Positions 1 through 7,651 of a stretch of DNA of 10,481 nt are shown here, one piece after another. The DNA lies in NCBI GenBank assembly GCA_003022985.1, contig PXTV01000011.1, forward strand, positions 1 to 10,481, given 5' to 3'. Below the pieces are notes generated by a model. It ran no database searches. It worked only from the letters and a program-made list of their open reading frames with translations, and was not told the DNA's origin. Positions within the stretch are counted from its first letter, which is position 1. Every line of letters starts with the position of its first letter. Origin of the DNA: Bacteroidetes bacterium SW_11_45_7 (GTDB lineage Bacteria > Bacteroidota > Bacteroidia > Chitinophagales > SW-11-45-7). The translations under genes and the position numbers were made by a program.

Positions 1-1
1 G

Positions 2-1384
2 GGGCTTTCTTCCAAAAAGCGCCAGCGCCACCAGAATCGCTTTCTCCGCGAAGAGGGCCTCGTCGTCGTGGCGACGGTCGCCTTTGGGATGGGCATCGAT
101 AAGCCCGATATCCGCTTTGTCATTCATTACAACCTGCCTAAAAGCATTGAAAATTACTACCAGGAAACCGGCAGGGCAGGTCGTGATGGCCTTGAAGGAA
201 CATGCATTCTTTACTACAATCCCAAGGATGTCTACAAGCTGGAAAAATTCATGCGCGATAAGGGTGTGGCCGAGCGTGAAATGGGCTCCCAGTTAATTGA
301 TGAGATGGTCGCTTACTCCGAATCCCCGGTTTGCCGTAGGAAGTTTTTGCTCCACTATTTTGGTGAAGAATACCATCAAGAGAACTGCGGCAAGTGCGAT
401 AATTGCCTTCATCCACCCCAGTTGCTCGAGGGGAAAAACGATATCCACAAAGCCCTTTCCACAGTCAAGGCAACCAAGGAAAATCACCGGATCAATCAAA
501 TCGTGGATATCATAAGGGGGAAAAAGACAAAAGAGATTCGCGAGTACGGTTATCAGCAATTGGAAATGTTCGGCACTGGCAGTGACAAAAGTGAGCATTA
601 CTGGAGTTCTGTTACACGCCAATCCATTATCAAGGACCTTTTGCGCAAAGACATCGAGAACTATGGCCTGTTAAAACTCACCAATGAAGGGAAGGATTTT
701 CTGGCGACACCTTATTCCGTTACCATATCCATGAACGAGGAGACGAAAGAGGAAGACTTCGAGGAGACGGAAGAAGGAAAAAAGGCAGTGCTCGATCCTG
801 CTCTGCTTAACCATCTTAAGGACTTGCGGAAGAAGGTAGCGCAGGAAAAGAACCTCCCCCCATTTGTGATCTTTCAGGATCCTTCGCTGGAAGATATGGC
901 TACTCAATACCCCGTTACAACGGATGAGTTGGCCAAGGTGAGTGGTGTGAGCAAAAGCAAGGCGTCCCGTTTCGGCCAGCCGTTTGTGGAAACGATTAGC
1001 AATTATGTGGAGGAAAACGACATTGAGCGACCGGAGGATTTCATCGTCAAATCGGTCGTGAATAAAGCCGGCCTTAAGGTTTACATTATCCAAAGCGTTG
1101 ACAAGAAACTGCCCCTTGAAGATATTGCCAAGGCAAAAGACCTTTCGCTTGAGGAGTTGATCGATGTTGTGGATCGGATTGTTTCATCCGGAACCAAGCT
1201 CGATATCAATTACTACATTGATGACGTAGTGGATGAGGAACACCAGGATATCATCTACGATTATTTCCAAAATGCCGAAACGGATAGCTTGGATGAGGCC
1301 TTTGAAGAACTGAGGGATGAAGGCATTTCCTATGATGATATCAAGCTCATGCGGATCAAGTTTATGAGTGAGATGGCGAATTAG
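2..1384 (+). CDS. recQ: ATP-dependent DNA helicase RecQ, C-terminal part (5' end outside window)
   Basis: RecQ is a 3'-5' superfamily 2 DNA helicase acting in recombinational repair and at stalled forks. The frame is open from base 2, so the true start and helicase motifs I-IV lie upstream; GTG at 68 is internal, not a start. Seen in order: the end of RecA-like domain 2 with motif V (GMGIDKPD, about 89-112) and motif VI ([10 protein letters not shown], 161-190); the RecQ zinc-binding domain with four cysteines, the first at 332 and the last three as CGKCDNC ending at 406; a winged-helix RQC domain (about 425-730); an acidic linker; and an HRDC domain (about 790-1020). A further ~120-residue tail (about 1021-1381) resembles the helix-turn-helix extension found on Bacteroidota RecQ and absent from the 609-aa E. 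coli enzyme. The visible 460 residues show no lesion. It converges with the HNH gene, 46 bp away. Confidence 0.95.
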   Translation, partial: GLSSKKRQRHQNRFLREEGLVVVATVAFGMGIDKPDIRFVIHYNLPKSIENYYQETGRAGRDGLEGTCILYYNPKDVYKLEKFMRDKGVAEREMGSQLIDEMVAYSESPVCRRKFLLHYFGEEYHQENCGKCDNCLHPPQLLEGKNDIHKALSTVKATKENHRINQIVDIIRGKKTKEIREYGYQQLEMFGTGSDKSEHYWSSVTRQSIIKDLLRKDIENYGLLKLTNEGKDFLATPYSVTISMNEETKEEDFEETEEGKKAVLDPALLNHLKDLRKKVAQEKNLPPFVIFQDPSLEDMATQYPVTTDELAKVSGVSKSKASRFGQPFVETISNYVEENDIERPEDFIVKSVVNKAGLKVYIIQSVDKKLPLEDIAKAKDLSLEELIDVVDRIVSSGTKLDINYYIDDVVDEEHQDIIYDYFQNAETDSLDEAFEELRDEGISYDDIKLMRIKFMSEMAN

Positions 1385-1430
1385 TCCATTCGGGAAAGAG
1401 CGCCTTTTCAAGTGAACTGATTGTTTAGGA

Positions 1431-1697
1431 TTACTTCTTGCGCCTTACTTTCAGGGATTCGATGGATCGTTTGGCAATCCACTTCAAATATTTTTGCAAT
1501 CGTTCAGCATCCCGTAGTTTTTGCAGGGTATTGTATTCCTGCACCAACTCGGTATTGGTGAAATAGGCGTGGATTGTCTTATGGCAAGGAAGGCATAGGT
1601 TGATCGTGTCTTCGGATGTGCCTCCCTTTTGTTTGGGGATAAGATGATGAACCGTTATCTGTTCTACATCCCGCTTGCAAAGTTGGCACCTGGGCAT
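1431..1697 (-). CDS. Small stand-alone HNH endonuclease-family protein
   Basis: An 88-residue protein made almost entirely of one HNH (beta-beta-alpha metal) nuclease fold. Visible landmarks are the zinc-knuckle pair C4/C7, the HHLIP box (H17-H18, probable general base and metal ligand), N33, and the second pair C35/C38 in CLPCHKTIH, with H39 and H43. The remaining half is helical and strongly basic (ending KVRRKK), consistent with DNA binding. The family cleaves or nicks DNA with a divalent metal. Such single-domain members occur as phage, restriction, homing or uncharacterised chromosomal proteins, and nothing nearby (no intron, intein, terminase or methylase) says which applies. ATG at 1695-1697 is the natural start because C4 follows at once. 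It is convergent with recQ and divergent from the HIT gene. Nuclease assignment is solid; biological role unknown. Confidence 0.85.
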   Translation of the reverse strand: MPRCQLCKRDVEQITVHHLIPKQKGGTSEDTINLCLPCHKTIHAYFTNTELVQEYNTLQKLRDAERLQKYLKWIAKRSIESLKVRRKK

Positions 1698-1720
1698 GGT
1701 TTTATTACTTTGTCAACTCA

Positions 1721-1737
1721 TTAACCCGATGGGCTAA
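1721..1737. promoter_or_regulatory. Imperfect palindrome between divergent HNH and HIT genes
   Basis: The 83-bp divergent spacer contains TTA-A-CCC-GAT-GGG-C-TAA, an inverted repeat with one mismatched pair around a GAT centre. Its position between two divergent starts would suit an operator, but it is short and no well-matched promoter could be placed beside it, so function is only a guess. Confidence 0.15.
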
Positions 1738-1780
1738 CTATTATTATTGCATATTTGAAGCGCTTAGTAAATGCTTGAAA

Positions 1781-2238
1781 ATGGCTGATAATTGCCCTTT
1801 TTGCCGGTCGAATATAGAGAATGTGGCTTTTCTTATCAGTCCCCATTTTTACGTCATATACAATCATGCCCCTTTTTTACCCGGCCATTCGCTTGTTATA
1901 CCCAAAGCTCATCTCAACAGTATCACAGCCATCCCGGCCGACCAATACAAAGAGTTACCTTTGACGCCCATGCATTCAATTGGGCTCTCCAGGAGGGGGA
2001 AGCGGCCGGCCAAACAGTGGAGCATCTTCATCTTCATCTTTTACCCCGTTACCAGGAAGACCTGCCGAACCCGGGCGACTGGTACCCAAAACTTGAAGAG
2101 CACATGGCATCACAGCATCTCGATAGTGGTGAAAGGCCTAAACTTACAAAAGAACAACAACAAGACATTGTCGACAAATTGCGGCAAGAAGCGCAAAAAA
2201 AGTTCGGCCATTATTATTTACGGGATTTTTCAAAATAG
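1781..2238 (+). pseudogene. HIT (histidine triad) family hydrolase, frame broken by a probable internal deletion
   Basis: HIT proteins are small cytoplasmic nucleotide hydrolases or transferases. ATG at 1781 opens a frame encoding a CPFC zinc-type N-terminus and the typical PGHSLVIPKAH segment, up to DQYKEL at about 1957. The rest of the family pattern then continues in the -1 frame from about 1960: FNWALQEGEAAGQTVEHLHL and onward, containing the catalytic triad signature HLHLHLL (2023-2043), then LPRYQEDL, GDWYPKLEEH and the stop at 2236-2238. The first frame runs on as nonsense to 2257. From memory of related proteins, about 15-18 residues normally separate the two halves (the helix after the PKxH segment), so this looks like loss of roughly 50 bp not divisible by three, not a one-base slip. 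The active-site half is untouched, so the lesion is recent or an assembly error. No other start serves the second half convincingly. Confidence 0.75.
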
Positions 2239-2275
2239 AGCTGATGCATTATCTTAACCCCTCATAACAGAATTG

Positions 2276-2841
2276 ATGGTTGTCCACAAAGTATTGATTG
2301 CTTTAGCGGCTTGTTCTTGTTTTACCCATTCGCCATCGGGTAATACTGGTCCATTTCTATCACAAAATGATGAGCAGAAGCAATCGATTGAGCTTACCAG
2401 TCCTGCCTTTCAACAAGGGAAGATGATACCATCCGCATTTACGTGTGATGGGAAAAATATTTCACCAGTCCTCAAATGGGGCAATGTTCCTGAAAAACAG
2501 CGTCCCTGGCCCTTATTGCTGATGATCACGATGCACCAGGAAGCACTTTTGTTCACTGGGTTATATTCAACATCCCTGTTGATGGTGATGGGTTATCAAA
2601 AAACATTCCTGACCGATCAAAATTGAAAAATGGAGCAATTCAAGGGATCAACGGCCGCAAAGAAACCGGATACACCGCCCCTTGCCCGCCAAGCGGCAAA
2701 CACCGTTATTTCTTTAAGCTTTATGCATTGGATACTGATCTTGACTTGGGTGAGAATGCCACTAAGAATGAACTACTCGAAGCCGTGCAAGGCCGTATGG
2801 TAGCTAAAGGTGAGTTGATGGGCAAATACAAACGGCAATGA
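2276..2841 (+). pseudogene. YbhB/YbcL-type PEBP family lipoprotein, one-base frameshift
   Basis: Phosphatidylethanolamine-binding-protein fold, bacterial Raf-kinase-inhibitor-like branch; the biochemical role in bacteria is unclear. The start is ATG 2276 (the in-frame TTG just before it is less likely). A lipoprotein signal follows: hydrophobic VLIALAAC with a lipobox L-A-A-C, predicting a lipid-anchored envelope protein. The frame reads the expected SPAFQQGKMIPSAFTCDGKN and continues to PEK near 2497, then shifts to -1, which encodes ASLALIADDHDAPGSTFVHW, NIPVDGDG, INGRKETGYTAPCPPSGKHR and YFFKLYALD to the stop at 2841. These carry the family ligand-pocket motifs DxDAP and HW. Adding one A to the A5 run at 2493-2497 restores PEKTASLAL exactly, giving 189 residues. 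The unrepaired first frame stops at 2626. Homopolymer position makes sequencing error a strong alternative to true decay. Confidence 0.85.
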
Positions 2842-2971
2842 CAAGTGATTACAACCTCCAAACAAATAGCTGCTTGAAATGTTGCGTCCATTACCTGTTG
2901 ATCAATAAATTTCTATTTTTAAAATGTGACTGCTCGCTTTCGATAAGCCAGTTACTGAACGCTACAACCAA

Positions 2972-5012
2972 ATGCCAACCCTTCAAAATTCTCTTGTTGT
3001 AAAGTTTCTTGGTTTGCAATGTTGTTTGCTGACCTTCTTTCTTGTTGTTCCTCATTCGCTTTCCGGTGCTGAAGGTGACACAACCATTGTTCATGCCCAC
3101 GATGATGTGGATATGACCTGGCATGGCAATTATGATGAGTGGGCTGTTTTCCCGGATAGCAGTAAGAGCTATCACAAAATTTTGATGTACTACACGATGG
3201 GGTGCTCATCCTCAGGATGCAGTGATTGGGACTACACAACCAAAATCGAATTGCTCAAACCAACGGGCCGTATTGACAGCAATATCAGCAGTGTTGATAC
3301 AGTGTCAACAAACCCGGTTGTCACAGATACAAACTGGACAAAATTCGAAGTGAGCGAACCTTTTGAACTGGCACGTGTCATAACACCGTATGGCGGCTAC
3401 ATGGCGAATAACCAAAACGGCTATAGCAACAGTTGGCAGCACACCTTTGTATTTGATGTAACCGATTTTGCACCATTGCTACGCGATTCGGTGAAGCTAA
3501 GAGCGTTTTATGGAGGATGGTCTGACGGATTTTCCGTTTCCCTGCGGTTTCAAATGATAGAGGGGACCCCGCCAAGGGATGTGGTAAGTATTGCGAATGT
3601 ATGGCGAAGGGGTGGAGGCGGCTGGACGTACGATAATGCTACCTCATTCGATAGTACCCATCTGCCTCAAAAAGAGGTGTGGCTCCCGCAGGAAGCCAAA
3701 GCTGCAAGCATGCGGGTAATTCCCACAGGTCACGAGTTCGATAACAATGTCAATTGTGCGGAATTCTGCAAAAAGAACTATCAGCTCCATGCAGAAGGGA
3801 GCCAGATCGCTGATCAGCCCATGTGGCGGTCGGACTGTGGACGAAACCCCATCTTTCCTCAGGGCGGCACCTGGCTTTACGACCGGGCCAATTGGTGCCC
3901 TGGTGATCGCGCCACAATTTATAAGCACGCCATAGGCCGGGCATTTTCAGCAGGGGATTCCATTTCCCTGGATATGGATATCGACAATATTAGCTGGAGT
4001 GGCAGCGATGCGCCAAGTTACATCATCGATGCCCAGTTGTTCACTTACAGCGATCCGAATTTTCAGCTCGATGCTTCGCTGGAAGACATTATCGCACCTT
4101 CGTCAGCCGACCGCCATGCCAGGGAGAACCCCATCTGCACCAATCCTGTAGTAGAAATTAAAAATACGGGTGAGGATACCCTCAAAAACTTGCTGTTTGC
4201 TTATGGCGTACAAGGAGGCGACACATGCCGGTACCGGTGGAACGGTAAGCTCGCATTCATGGAAGAGCAACAAGTTGAATTGCCCTTGTTCAATTGGACA
4301 AGTTTGGACACCTCCAATCCCACCTTTTATGCTTCCATAAGTGCACCGAATTACGGCAATGATGAGTATGCCCTGAACAATCACCTTACCAGCTCTTTTT
4401 CATTACCACCCGTTTACGATAGTACAATCATAATGGAGTATGCCACAAACGGGGCTGCGGATGAAACGGCCTATACATTTCAAAACCAGGAAGGAACGGT
4501 TTTATACAGCCGCGACACATTCCCGGATAATTTGCTTGTTCGTGATACATTCCATCTGAGTAAGGGGCGCTATGTTTTTACTATGACAGATAGCGATGAA
4601 GACGGGATCGACTTTTTTGCAAACAATGACGGAAGCGTTCTTTCAGGCAGATTTTGGGACGAGCATTACCCATCACTTTACAGTTGGTTATCAATTAGGA
4701 CAGGGACCTGCTGACAAAAGTTGTACAACGAATGTTGGTGTTGACCAACAAACAAAGCAGGATCATTCTCTATCAGTATACCCGAATCCTTCCGGTGGGA
4801 GCTTTCAGGTTGAGCTGAATTTCCGGGATAAACAGGATGGCAGGATCAAGGTGATCGATCTGACCGGTCGTGAATTGATTCAACTGTCATTCCGGGATAG
4901 GTCAACTGATCGCTTGCCGGTAGATGCTGCATCGTTAGGCAACGGATTGTATTTTGTTGTCGTCATTTCAGAAGGTCGCACCTATTCGGAACCAGTTGTT
5001 ATTACTAAATAG
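2972..5012 (+). pseudogene. Secreted PNGase F-like protein with T9SS sorting domain, frame broken near 4637
   Basis: PNGase F is a secreted amidase that removes N-glycans from asparagine. ATG 2972 starts a signal peptide (hydrophobic core about residues 9-27, likely cut after SLSG). Residues ~35-195 match PNGase F domain 1: FP near 60, GCSSSGCSDWDY (residues ~79-88) and VFDVTDFAPLL. Residues ~210-355 match domain 2: CAEFC, then GTWLYDRANWCPGD. By alignment from memory, D87 corresponds to PNGase F D60 and E264 to E206, but the position of E118 is Gly (G181, in FYGGW), so activity on ordinary N-glycans is doubtful. Further beta-rich domains follow to ~555. At NNDGS (about 4636) the frame breaks: the first frame stops at 4714, while FFQADFGTSI, a linker and the sorting domain run on in another frame to 5012. 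About 12-16 residues also seem missing at the junction. As read, the product would be made without its secretion tag. Confidence 0.8.
4770..5012 (+). other. T9SS type A C-terminal sorting domain (out of frame with its cargo)
   Basis: The last ~80 codons before the stop at 5010-5012 encode the Por-secretion-system sorting domain: LSVYPNPSGGSFQVELNF, then IKVIDLTGREL, then LGNGLYFVVV and a final VVITK. This seven-stranded beta domain directs cargo already in the periplasm through the outer membrane and is then removed, often with attachment to anionic lipopolysaccharide. It belongs to the PNGase F-like gene but lies one reading frame away from the main part. An ATG at 4596 in this frame precedes it by 58 codons but has no signal peptide, so it is not a credible separate gene. 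Confidence 0.85.
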
Positions 5013-5094
5013 CAGATGCCTTCTTGACACGTGCATCATGTTTCCGATTGTCGTGATTTTTGCTTAAATTAACCCAAAACAAATCTTTATTACC

Positions 5095-6558
5095 ATGGCT
5101 ACTACAACAAAAGAATACAAAGACTCTGTTCAAAGTGAAAAACTTGCCCCTAATACGCCTTCAAGTGAGATCCAACGGATTTTCAATAAGCAAAAACTGA
5201 ACCGCCATTCCATTAAAAATACCACAGCTAAACAGCGAAAAGAAAAACTCAAGCGACTGGAAAAACTTCTTCTGGACAGGCGGTACGATATTCAGCAAGC
5301 TGTTAACAGCGACTATAACAAGCCCCGTGAAGAGGTGGATATCACGGAACTATATCCTGTTCTCACCGAGCTAAGGCATGCTAAAGGCCATGTCAAGCAA
5401 TGGATGAAGAAGCAGAAAGTTGACACACCTCTCTCCATGTTCGGTTCCAAATCTGAAGTGCGCTACGAAGGAAAAGGAACATCTTTGATTATTTCGCCAT
5501 GGAATTATCCCTTTAACCTGTGTTTTATACCTGTTGTATCGGCAATTGCAGCCGGTAATACAGCCATTGTCAAACCATCGGAATTTACGCCTAACACATC
5601 TGCCATAGTGAAAGAGCTGGTTGAGGAGATCTTTCACAAGGATGAAATGGCGGTTGTGGAAGGTGATTATACCGTATCCCAGGAATTGCTTTCCCTCAAC
5701 TTTGATCACATGTTCTTTACCGGCAGCCCGAATATTGGCAAGATCGTCATGAAATCGGCTGCCGAACATCTTGCATCTGTCACCCTTGAGTTAGGTGGAA
5801 AATCCCCAACAATTGTCGATGATACAGCCAATCTCAAAGAAGCTGCAAACCGCATTGCCTGGGGCAAGTTTCTCAACTGTGGGCAAACCTGTACGGCTCC
5901 GGATTACCTCTTGCTCGAGCAGAAATTAAAGGATCAATTTGTCGATTTACTGAAACAAAGTACCGGCACATTTTTTGGAGACCATCCCCGGGAAACGACT
6001 GATTTTTCACGGATCGTGAATAAAAAGCACTACCAGCGGATCAAGGAATTGATCGATGATGCTGTTGAGAAAGGTGCAAATCTGGCGATGGGTGGCGAAT
6101 ACGATGAAAGCCAAAACTACATTGCCCCCACCATTCTTACAGATGTGCCATTGGATGCTAAAATCATGCACGAGGAAATATTTGGTCCGGTCTTGCCCGT
6201 TATCACTTGCAAGAGTTTACAGGAAACGCTTGATATCATTAATGATAAGGAAAAGCCGCTTGCTCTGTATATATTTAGCACCAACAAGAAGAATATCGAG
6301 GAAGTCATGAGCCGGACCTATTCCGGGGGTGCGCTCATCAACGATACCGTTCTTCACGTAACGCATCCCAATCTGCCTTTTGGCGGCATCAACAACAGCG
6401 GCATTGGTAATGCCCACGGCTGGTACGGCTTCCGTGCCTTTTCCCATGAACGGGCTGTGATGAAGCAGCCATCCTTCTTCAATTCCGTCAACCTGATGTA
6501 TCCGCCCTATAACACGGTGGCCAGGAAGATGATCAATTTTACATTGAAGTGGCTGTAG
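5095..6558 (+). CDS. NAD(P)-dependent aldehyde dehydrogenase, ALDH3-like
   Basis: Oxidises aldehydes to carboxylic acids with NAD(P)+. It is 487 residues long and intact. Catalytic landmarks are all present: N137 in SPWNYPFN (oxyanion), the cofactor region with VKPSEFTP and FFTGSPNIGK, general base E232 in LELGGKSP, and nucleophile C266 in CGQTCTAPDY. The 34-residue gap between E232 and C266 is that of class 3 enzymes. EEIFGPVLPV and LPFGGINNSGIG near the C-terminus are further family signatures. A ~40-residue polar N-terminal extension precedes the usual ALDH3 start; a later start would be possible, but ATG 5095 sits after an A-rich leader typical of this phylum. The C-terminal tail is hydrophobic and aromatic-rich (MYPPYNT, then MINFTLKWL), as in membrane-associated fatty aldehyde dehydrogenases, but no clear transmembrane helix is seen. 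Substrate cannot be read from sequence; medium or long-chain fatty or aromatic aldehydes are likely. Confidence 0.93.
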   Translation: MATTTKEYKDSVQSEKLAPNTPSSEIQRIFNKQKLNRHSIKNTTAKQRKEKLKRLEKLLLDRRYDIQQAVNSDYNKPREEVDITELYPVLTELRHAKGHVKQWMKKQKVDTPLSMFGSKSEVRYEGKGTSLIISPWNYPFNLCFIPVVSAIAAGNTAIVKPSEFTPNTSAIVKELVEEIFHKDEMAVVEGDYTVSQELLSLNFDHMFFTGSPNIGKIVMKSAAEHLASVTLELGGKSPTIVDDTANLKEAANRIAWGKFLNCGQTCTAPDYLLLEQKLKDQFVDLLKQSTGTFFGDHPRETTDFSRIVNKKHYQRIKELIDDAVEKGANLAMGGEYDESQNYIAPTILTDVPLDAKIMHEEIFGPVLPVITCKSLQETLDIINDKEKPLALYIFSTNKKNIEEVMSRTYSGGALINDTVLHVTHPNLPFGGINNSGIGNAHGWYGFRAFSHERAVMKQPSFFNSVNLMYPPYNTVARKMINFTLKWL

Positions 6559-6588
6559 TATTGATGGATCGTAGCATCTGCTCGTTAT

Positions 6589-6622
6589 CGTCTTTTGTAA
6601 AAAAGCAAAAGATGTCTTTCTC
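6589..6622 (+). terminator. Possible rho-independent terminator after the aldehyde dehydrogenase
   Basis: A 10-bp stem (6589-6598 with 6605-6614, two G-T pairs) encloses an AAAAAA loop and is followed by a short T-rich stretch. It lies 30 bp after the ALDH stop and before the sulfotransferase. The stem is AT-rich and the T tract is interrupted, so it would be weak. Confidence 0.35.
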
Positions 6623-6635
6623 CGTCAAGTAATGA

Positions 6636-6653
6636 AGGAGGGTGTGACCCTTT
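6636..6653 (+). promoter_or_regulatory. AGGAGG ribosome-binding-like site inside a small hairpin
   Basis: AGGAGG at 6636-6641 is the best Shine-Dalgarno match in the window. It is 18 bases from ATG 6660, too far for normal use. Its 3' half lies in a 5-bp hairpin (6639-6643 with 6647-6651, loop GTG). Folding would hide the site. Bacteroidota rarely rely on such sites, so this may be chance. Confidence 0.2.
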
Positions 6654-6659
6654 ACCATT

Positions 6660-7429
6660 ATGTTAAAGGCCTACAAAAAGCCCTTTCTTCCCCTCATTGT
6701 CAAATGGGGCAGCAAGGTTGAGGCAAATCAGTTTTGCGATCCCCCTGTTTTTATTGGTGGCTGTGGACGCTCAGGCACTACACTTTTGTTATCCATACTT
6801 TCTGCCCACAAGGATATCTTTGCCTGTCCCAAGGAGTTGGGTGCGTTTAACAAGATTGAAGCAGATGAGAATGGCTACAGGACACCGAAACGGATTGACC
6901 GGCTTTACACATCCCTTATCATCAATCAAATTCCCCGGCAAGCGAGGCGTTTATGCGAAAAATCACCCAGCAATGTCAAGCATATCGATGATATTGCCAA
7001 TTACTATCGGGGTAATTTTCGCTTTATCCATATCATAAGGGATGGACGCGATGTTGTGTTGTCAAAACACCCAACTGCCAAAGACCGTTACTGGGTTGGG
7101 CCCCAGCGTTGGGTGAACGATGTGAGAAGTGGGTTGCCCATCGTGACAATCCTAACGTTTATACCGTTTTCTACGAAGACTTGGTACAGGAGTTTAGGAA
7201 TACCGTCAAGGGCATTTGCGCGTTCCTGCATATCGAGTTATCCCGGGAGATATTACATTGGCAGCAACATGCCACTGTCACCAGGAACAGGGCTTATTTT
7301 GAAGGGTTGCAGGATTTGAGCAGTCAGTCCATTGGGAAATGGCAAGAGCCGCAGTATCAAGAGCGCGTTGATCAGTTCCTGGCTTATCCCGGTGCAAAGG
7401 AATTGTTAACCGAGCTGAATTACTGCTAA
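6660..7429 (+). pseudogene. PAPS-dependent sulfotransferase family protein, one-base frameshift
   Basis: Transfers a sulfo group from 3'-phosphoadenylyl sulfate to a hydroxyl or amine of a carbohydrate, lipid or protein. The 5'-phosphosulfate loop is G33-x-G-R-S-G-T-T-L (GGCGRSGTTLL) and the 3'-phosphate site is IIRDGRDVVLS with R127 and S135, eight apart as in cytosolic and Golgi sulfotransferases. The first frame stays on pattern to RWVNDVRSGL (about 7137). The expected continuation HRDNPNVYTVFYEDLV lies in the next frame and runs to the stop at 7429. One missing base at about 7137-7140 (TTGCCC for TTGGCCC) restores RWVNDVRSGLAHRDNPN exactly and gives about 256 residues. Without repair the first frame ends at 7319, having lost the conserved YEDLV and C-terminal helices. 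No signal peptide is seen, so a cytoplasmic acceptor such as a lipid or glycan precursor is plausible. Acceptor unknown; no PAPS synthesis genes are nearby. Confidence 0.85.
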
Positions 7430-7507
7430 ATGATTTTTTTGTTGAGTGATCAAGACGTCATGGATTGCGCCTTAAAGGATGCCATCAACGAATGTTTATA
7501 AATTGAG

Positions 7508-7538
7508 TTGGGGTTGTATTGGTTTCGTCTTACCTTTA
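7508..7538 (+). promoter_or_regulatory. Candidate Bacteroidota-type promoter for dnaX
   Basis: TTG at 7508-7510, a 20-bp spacer and TACCTTTA at 7531-7538 match the -33 / -7 (TTG / TAnnTTTG) promoter type of this phylum except for the final base of the -7 box. Transcription would begin near 7545, leaving a leader of about 107 bases before ATG 7652. It lies in the 222-bp gap 7430-7651, in which nothing else was recognised. Confidence 0.35.
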
Positions 7539-7651
7539 TATGGCAGTATTACATCTGAATAACTTTCTTTCTTAATGCCCAATTGATAGGCATTTGCAGC
7601 TATTCGGAGCAGCTTATTCTCAGTACGACAAAAAGGAGCGCAAAACCAACC

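Noticed and set aside
671..1093. 140-codon open frame on the minus strand inside recQ
   Set aside because: It lies wholly antisense to a well-conserved recQ coding region, and its translation shows no recognisable domain.
1385..1430. Shared terminator between the convergent recQ and HNH genes
   Set aside because: Only a weak AT-rich stem around 1393-1409 with a bulge is seen, and no T tract follows it on either strand.
1709..1757. TTTG and CATATTTG as a promoter for the HIT gene
   Set aside because: The two boxes are 37 bp apart, and the second lies only about 24 bp before the start codon with a mismatch.
2023..2040. Three tandem copies of CATCTT
   Set aside because: They encode the HLHLHL of the HIT active site, so protein constraint explains the repeat.
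4596..4770. Separate small gene starting at ATG 4596 and containing the sorting domain
   Set aside because: Overlaps the main frame, has no signal peptide, and its first residues are the out-of-frame reading of the PNGase-like protein; it is better explained as a frameshifted tail.
5024..5062. Promoter-like TTG and GATTTTTG upstream of the aldehyde dehydrogenase
   Set aside because: The spacer is 28 bp, too long for the TTG / TAnnTTTG type, and the -7 box lacks its leading T.
7583..7651. In-frame upstream extension of dnaX from a TTG codon
   Set aside because: The 23 extra residues do not resemble the DnaX N-terminus, and ATG 7652 gives the standard start with a nearby AGGAG.
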